This document shows positions 32,263 through 33,455 of a stretch of 33,455 bases of DNA, piece after piece. Under the pieces are notes generated by a model. It did not search any database. It was given only the letters and a program-made list of their open reading frames with translations, and was not told the DNA's origin. The stretch is from contig JABMNV010000113.1 in assembly GCA_013203475.1 (NCBI GenBank), forward strand, positions 1 through 33,455, read 5' to 3'. Both the position numbers and the translations under genes were made by a program. The stretch is from Acidobacteriota bacterium. Lineage in GTDB: Bacteria; Acidobacteriota; Vicinamibacteria; Vicinamibacterales; SCN-69-37. Each line of letters opens with the position of its first letter. Position 1 is the stretch's first letter.

Positions 32263-33455
32263 GTGGGGCCACGGGCGAAGCGGGAGTATTTGGTACAGAT
32301 GCGGGATCGGTATGTGCGGGCGCAGACCCGACAGGCGCGGGGCGCCTTGTTGACGGAGGCCATGGCCGTGACGGGGTATCACCGCAAAGCCCTGATCCTG
32401 GCGTGGGGGCGTCCCGTGCGGCGGCCCGCCCGCGGACAACCGAAGCGGGGGAGGCGGTGCCGCTACACGGCCGCGACGGTGCGCGCGCTCAAGGCGATCT
32501 GGACGGCGGCGGGCTACCCGTGGTCGGTGCGGCTCAAAGCGTTGCTCCCGACCTGGCTGCCGTGGGCGCGGAAGCGGTTGGCGCTCACCGCCGAGATCGA
32601 GACGCAGCTGCGGGCCATCAGCGCCCGCCAGATCGACCGCATCCTCGCGCCGGCCAAGCGCCGCCTCCGGCGGCGCCACTACGGCGGCACGCGGCCTGGG
32701 ACACTGCTCAAGCACCACATCCCGATCAAGACTGATCACTGGGACGTGACCGAACCGGGGTTCACCGAAGTGGATCTCGTGAGTCACTCGGGGGACCGGG
32801 CGGACGGCGAGTTCCTCCATTCGCTCGACGTCACCGACATCCACACGACGTGGGTAGAGACCCGCGCCGTCCTGGGGAAAAGCCAGGTCCGCGTGCAGGA
32901 GGCCCTTGAGCAGATCCGGCAGCAGTTGCCGTTCGCCTTGCGCGGGATCGACTCGGACAACGGCTCAGAATTCATCAATGCGCATCTGCACGGCTACTGT
33001 CGGGGCCTCGGCATTCAGTTCACGCGCGGGCGTCCCTACAAGAAGGACGACAATGCGCACATCGAGCAAAAGAACTGGACGCATGTGCGCAAGCACATGG
33101 GCTACCTCCGCTACGACTCCGAGGCCGCGTTGGCCGCGATGAACGACGCGTACGCTGACCTCCGGTTGTTGCAGAATCTCTTCTTGCCGTCGGTGAAACT
33201 GCTGTCGAAAGAACGCGTCGGCGCGCGGATGCGCCGCCGGTACGGCCCCGCGCAGACGCCGTTGGAGCAGGTGCAGGCCGGTGCCCAAGCCGACCCAGCG
33301 AAGGTGGCCGCGCTGATCCGGCAGCGCGACACGCTCGATCCTTTCGTATTGACGGCGCGCATCGACGAGCAACTGCAGCGCGTGTATGCGCTCGCCGCGC
33401 ACCGCGCTCCCGCCGCCCCCTCAATGGCGGGGGGCAGGGTCGCCGCCCCCAAGAA
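32263..33455 (+). CDS. rve-type DDE transposase/integrase, partial at the 3' end
   Basis: The uninterrupted frame of 397 codons starts with GTG 32263, seven bases after AAAGGAGG, and continues beyond the last base. An N-terminal DNA-binding region (TEAMAVTGYHRKALILAWGR) precedes the RNase-H-like catalytic core: first Asp in FTEVDLVSHSG, second in GIDSDNGSEFIN and the Glu in DDNAHIEQKNW. This is the DD(35)E-like integrase core as in IS481-type or unclassified (ISNCY) transposases. About 70 residues after the core continue in a basic C-terminal tail. Antisense frames in this region are shadows. The gene appears intact within the window. Confidence 0.88.
   Translation, partial: MGPRAKREYLVQMRDRYVRAQTRQARGALLTEAMAVTGYHRKALILAWGRPVRRPARGQPKRGRRCRYTAATVRALKAIWTAAGYPWSVRLKALLPTWLPWARKRLALTAEIETQLRAISARQIDRILAPAKRRLRRRHYGGTRPGTLLKHHIPIKTDHWDVTEPGFTEVDLVSHSGDRADGEFLHSLDVTDIHTTWVETRAVLGKSQVRVQEALEQIRQQLPFALRGIDSDNGSEFINAHLHGYCRGLGIQFTRGRPYKKDDNAHIEQKNWTHVRKHMGYLRYDSEAALAAMNDAYADLRLLQNLFLPSVKLLSKERVGARMRRRYGPAQTPLEQVQAGAQADPAKVAALIRQRDTLDPFVLTARIDEQLQRVYALAAHRAPAAPSMAGGRVAAPK

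Larger units (their letters stand above)
32176..33455 (+). mobile_element. insertion sequence, left portion, truncated by the window
   Basis: The element comprises the repeated end, an AAAGGAGG ribosome-binding site and one DDE transposase gene running off the window. Its edge is about 27 bp from the farther upstream GTG of the copper-efflux leader gene. No target-site duplication can be read because the right end is missing. Confidence 0.8.

Noticed and set aside
32158-32844. Minus-strand open frame across the start of the IS
   Set aside because: It crosses the IS end repeats and the transposase N-terminus; the plus-strand transposase with DDE residues is the supported gene.

Overview
The window is GC-rich, densely coded bacterial DNA, most consistent with the phylum Acidobacteriota (Vicinamibacteria-like). 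The main clues are two secreted proteins resembling the 'VWFA-related Acidobacterial domain' family, a very large Oar-type TonB-dependent receptor with an N-terminal carboxypeptidase-regulatory-like domain, PQQ-propeller and di-haem oxidoreductase proteins, and many signal peptides. Taxonomy is inferred from protein families only.

Layout. 1-3830: a response regulator/SpoIIE phosphatase interrupted by one in-frame TGA, an exported SAM-methyltransferase-like protein and an APC-type permease. 3839-4306: a Nudix hydrolase on the minus strand. 4404-11357: a long plus-strand run with an IorAB-type molybdenum hydroxylase, a mono-haem cytochrome c, a small exported protein, a HupE/UreJ membrane protein, a membrane-anchored partner, an endonuclease/exonuclease/phosphatase protein and a PQQ-type beta-propeller. 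11362-14122: a minus-strand operon (outer-membrane porin, stand-alone CuA-type cupredoxin, di-haem oxidoreductase) whose cistrons overlap by one to four bases, preceded by an AT-rich palindromic control region and a tandem 18-bp repeat. 14274-17791: two convergent VWFA-related paralogues, the first frameshifted. 17892-21737: the TonB-dependent receptor. 22253-25115: a second exo/endonuclease-type protein, a VOC protein, a small protein overlapping a nucleotidyltransferase-like gene, and a TPR lipoprotein. 25243-32122: a minus-strand Cus-type copper/silver efflux operon: Cys/His-rich exported protein, RND pump with a fused YtkA/FixH-like tail, TolC-like channel, and adaptor with a fused cupredoxin-like tail. 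32176-33455: the left part of an insertion sequence whose transposase runs off the window.

How the genes may work together. Copper and periplasmic redox chemistry recur: a CuA protein feeding or draining a di-haem enzyme, a Cus exporter with extra copper-type domains, a HupE-type permease cassette, and a molybdenum hydroxylase with its own cytochrome. Several start codons lie only 5-7 nt downstream of a -10-like hexamer, suggesting leaderless transcripts. Two genes are each broken by one nucleotide, which may be real decay or consensus errors. The most promising candidates for an undescribed system are the porin-CuA-di-haem operon with its control region, and the Cus operon with two domain fusions and a CC-motif secreted protein next to an IS.
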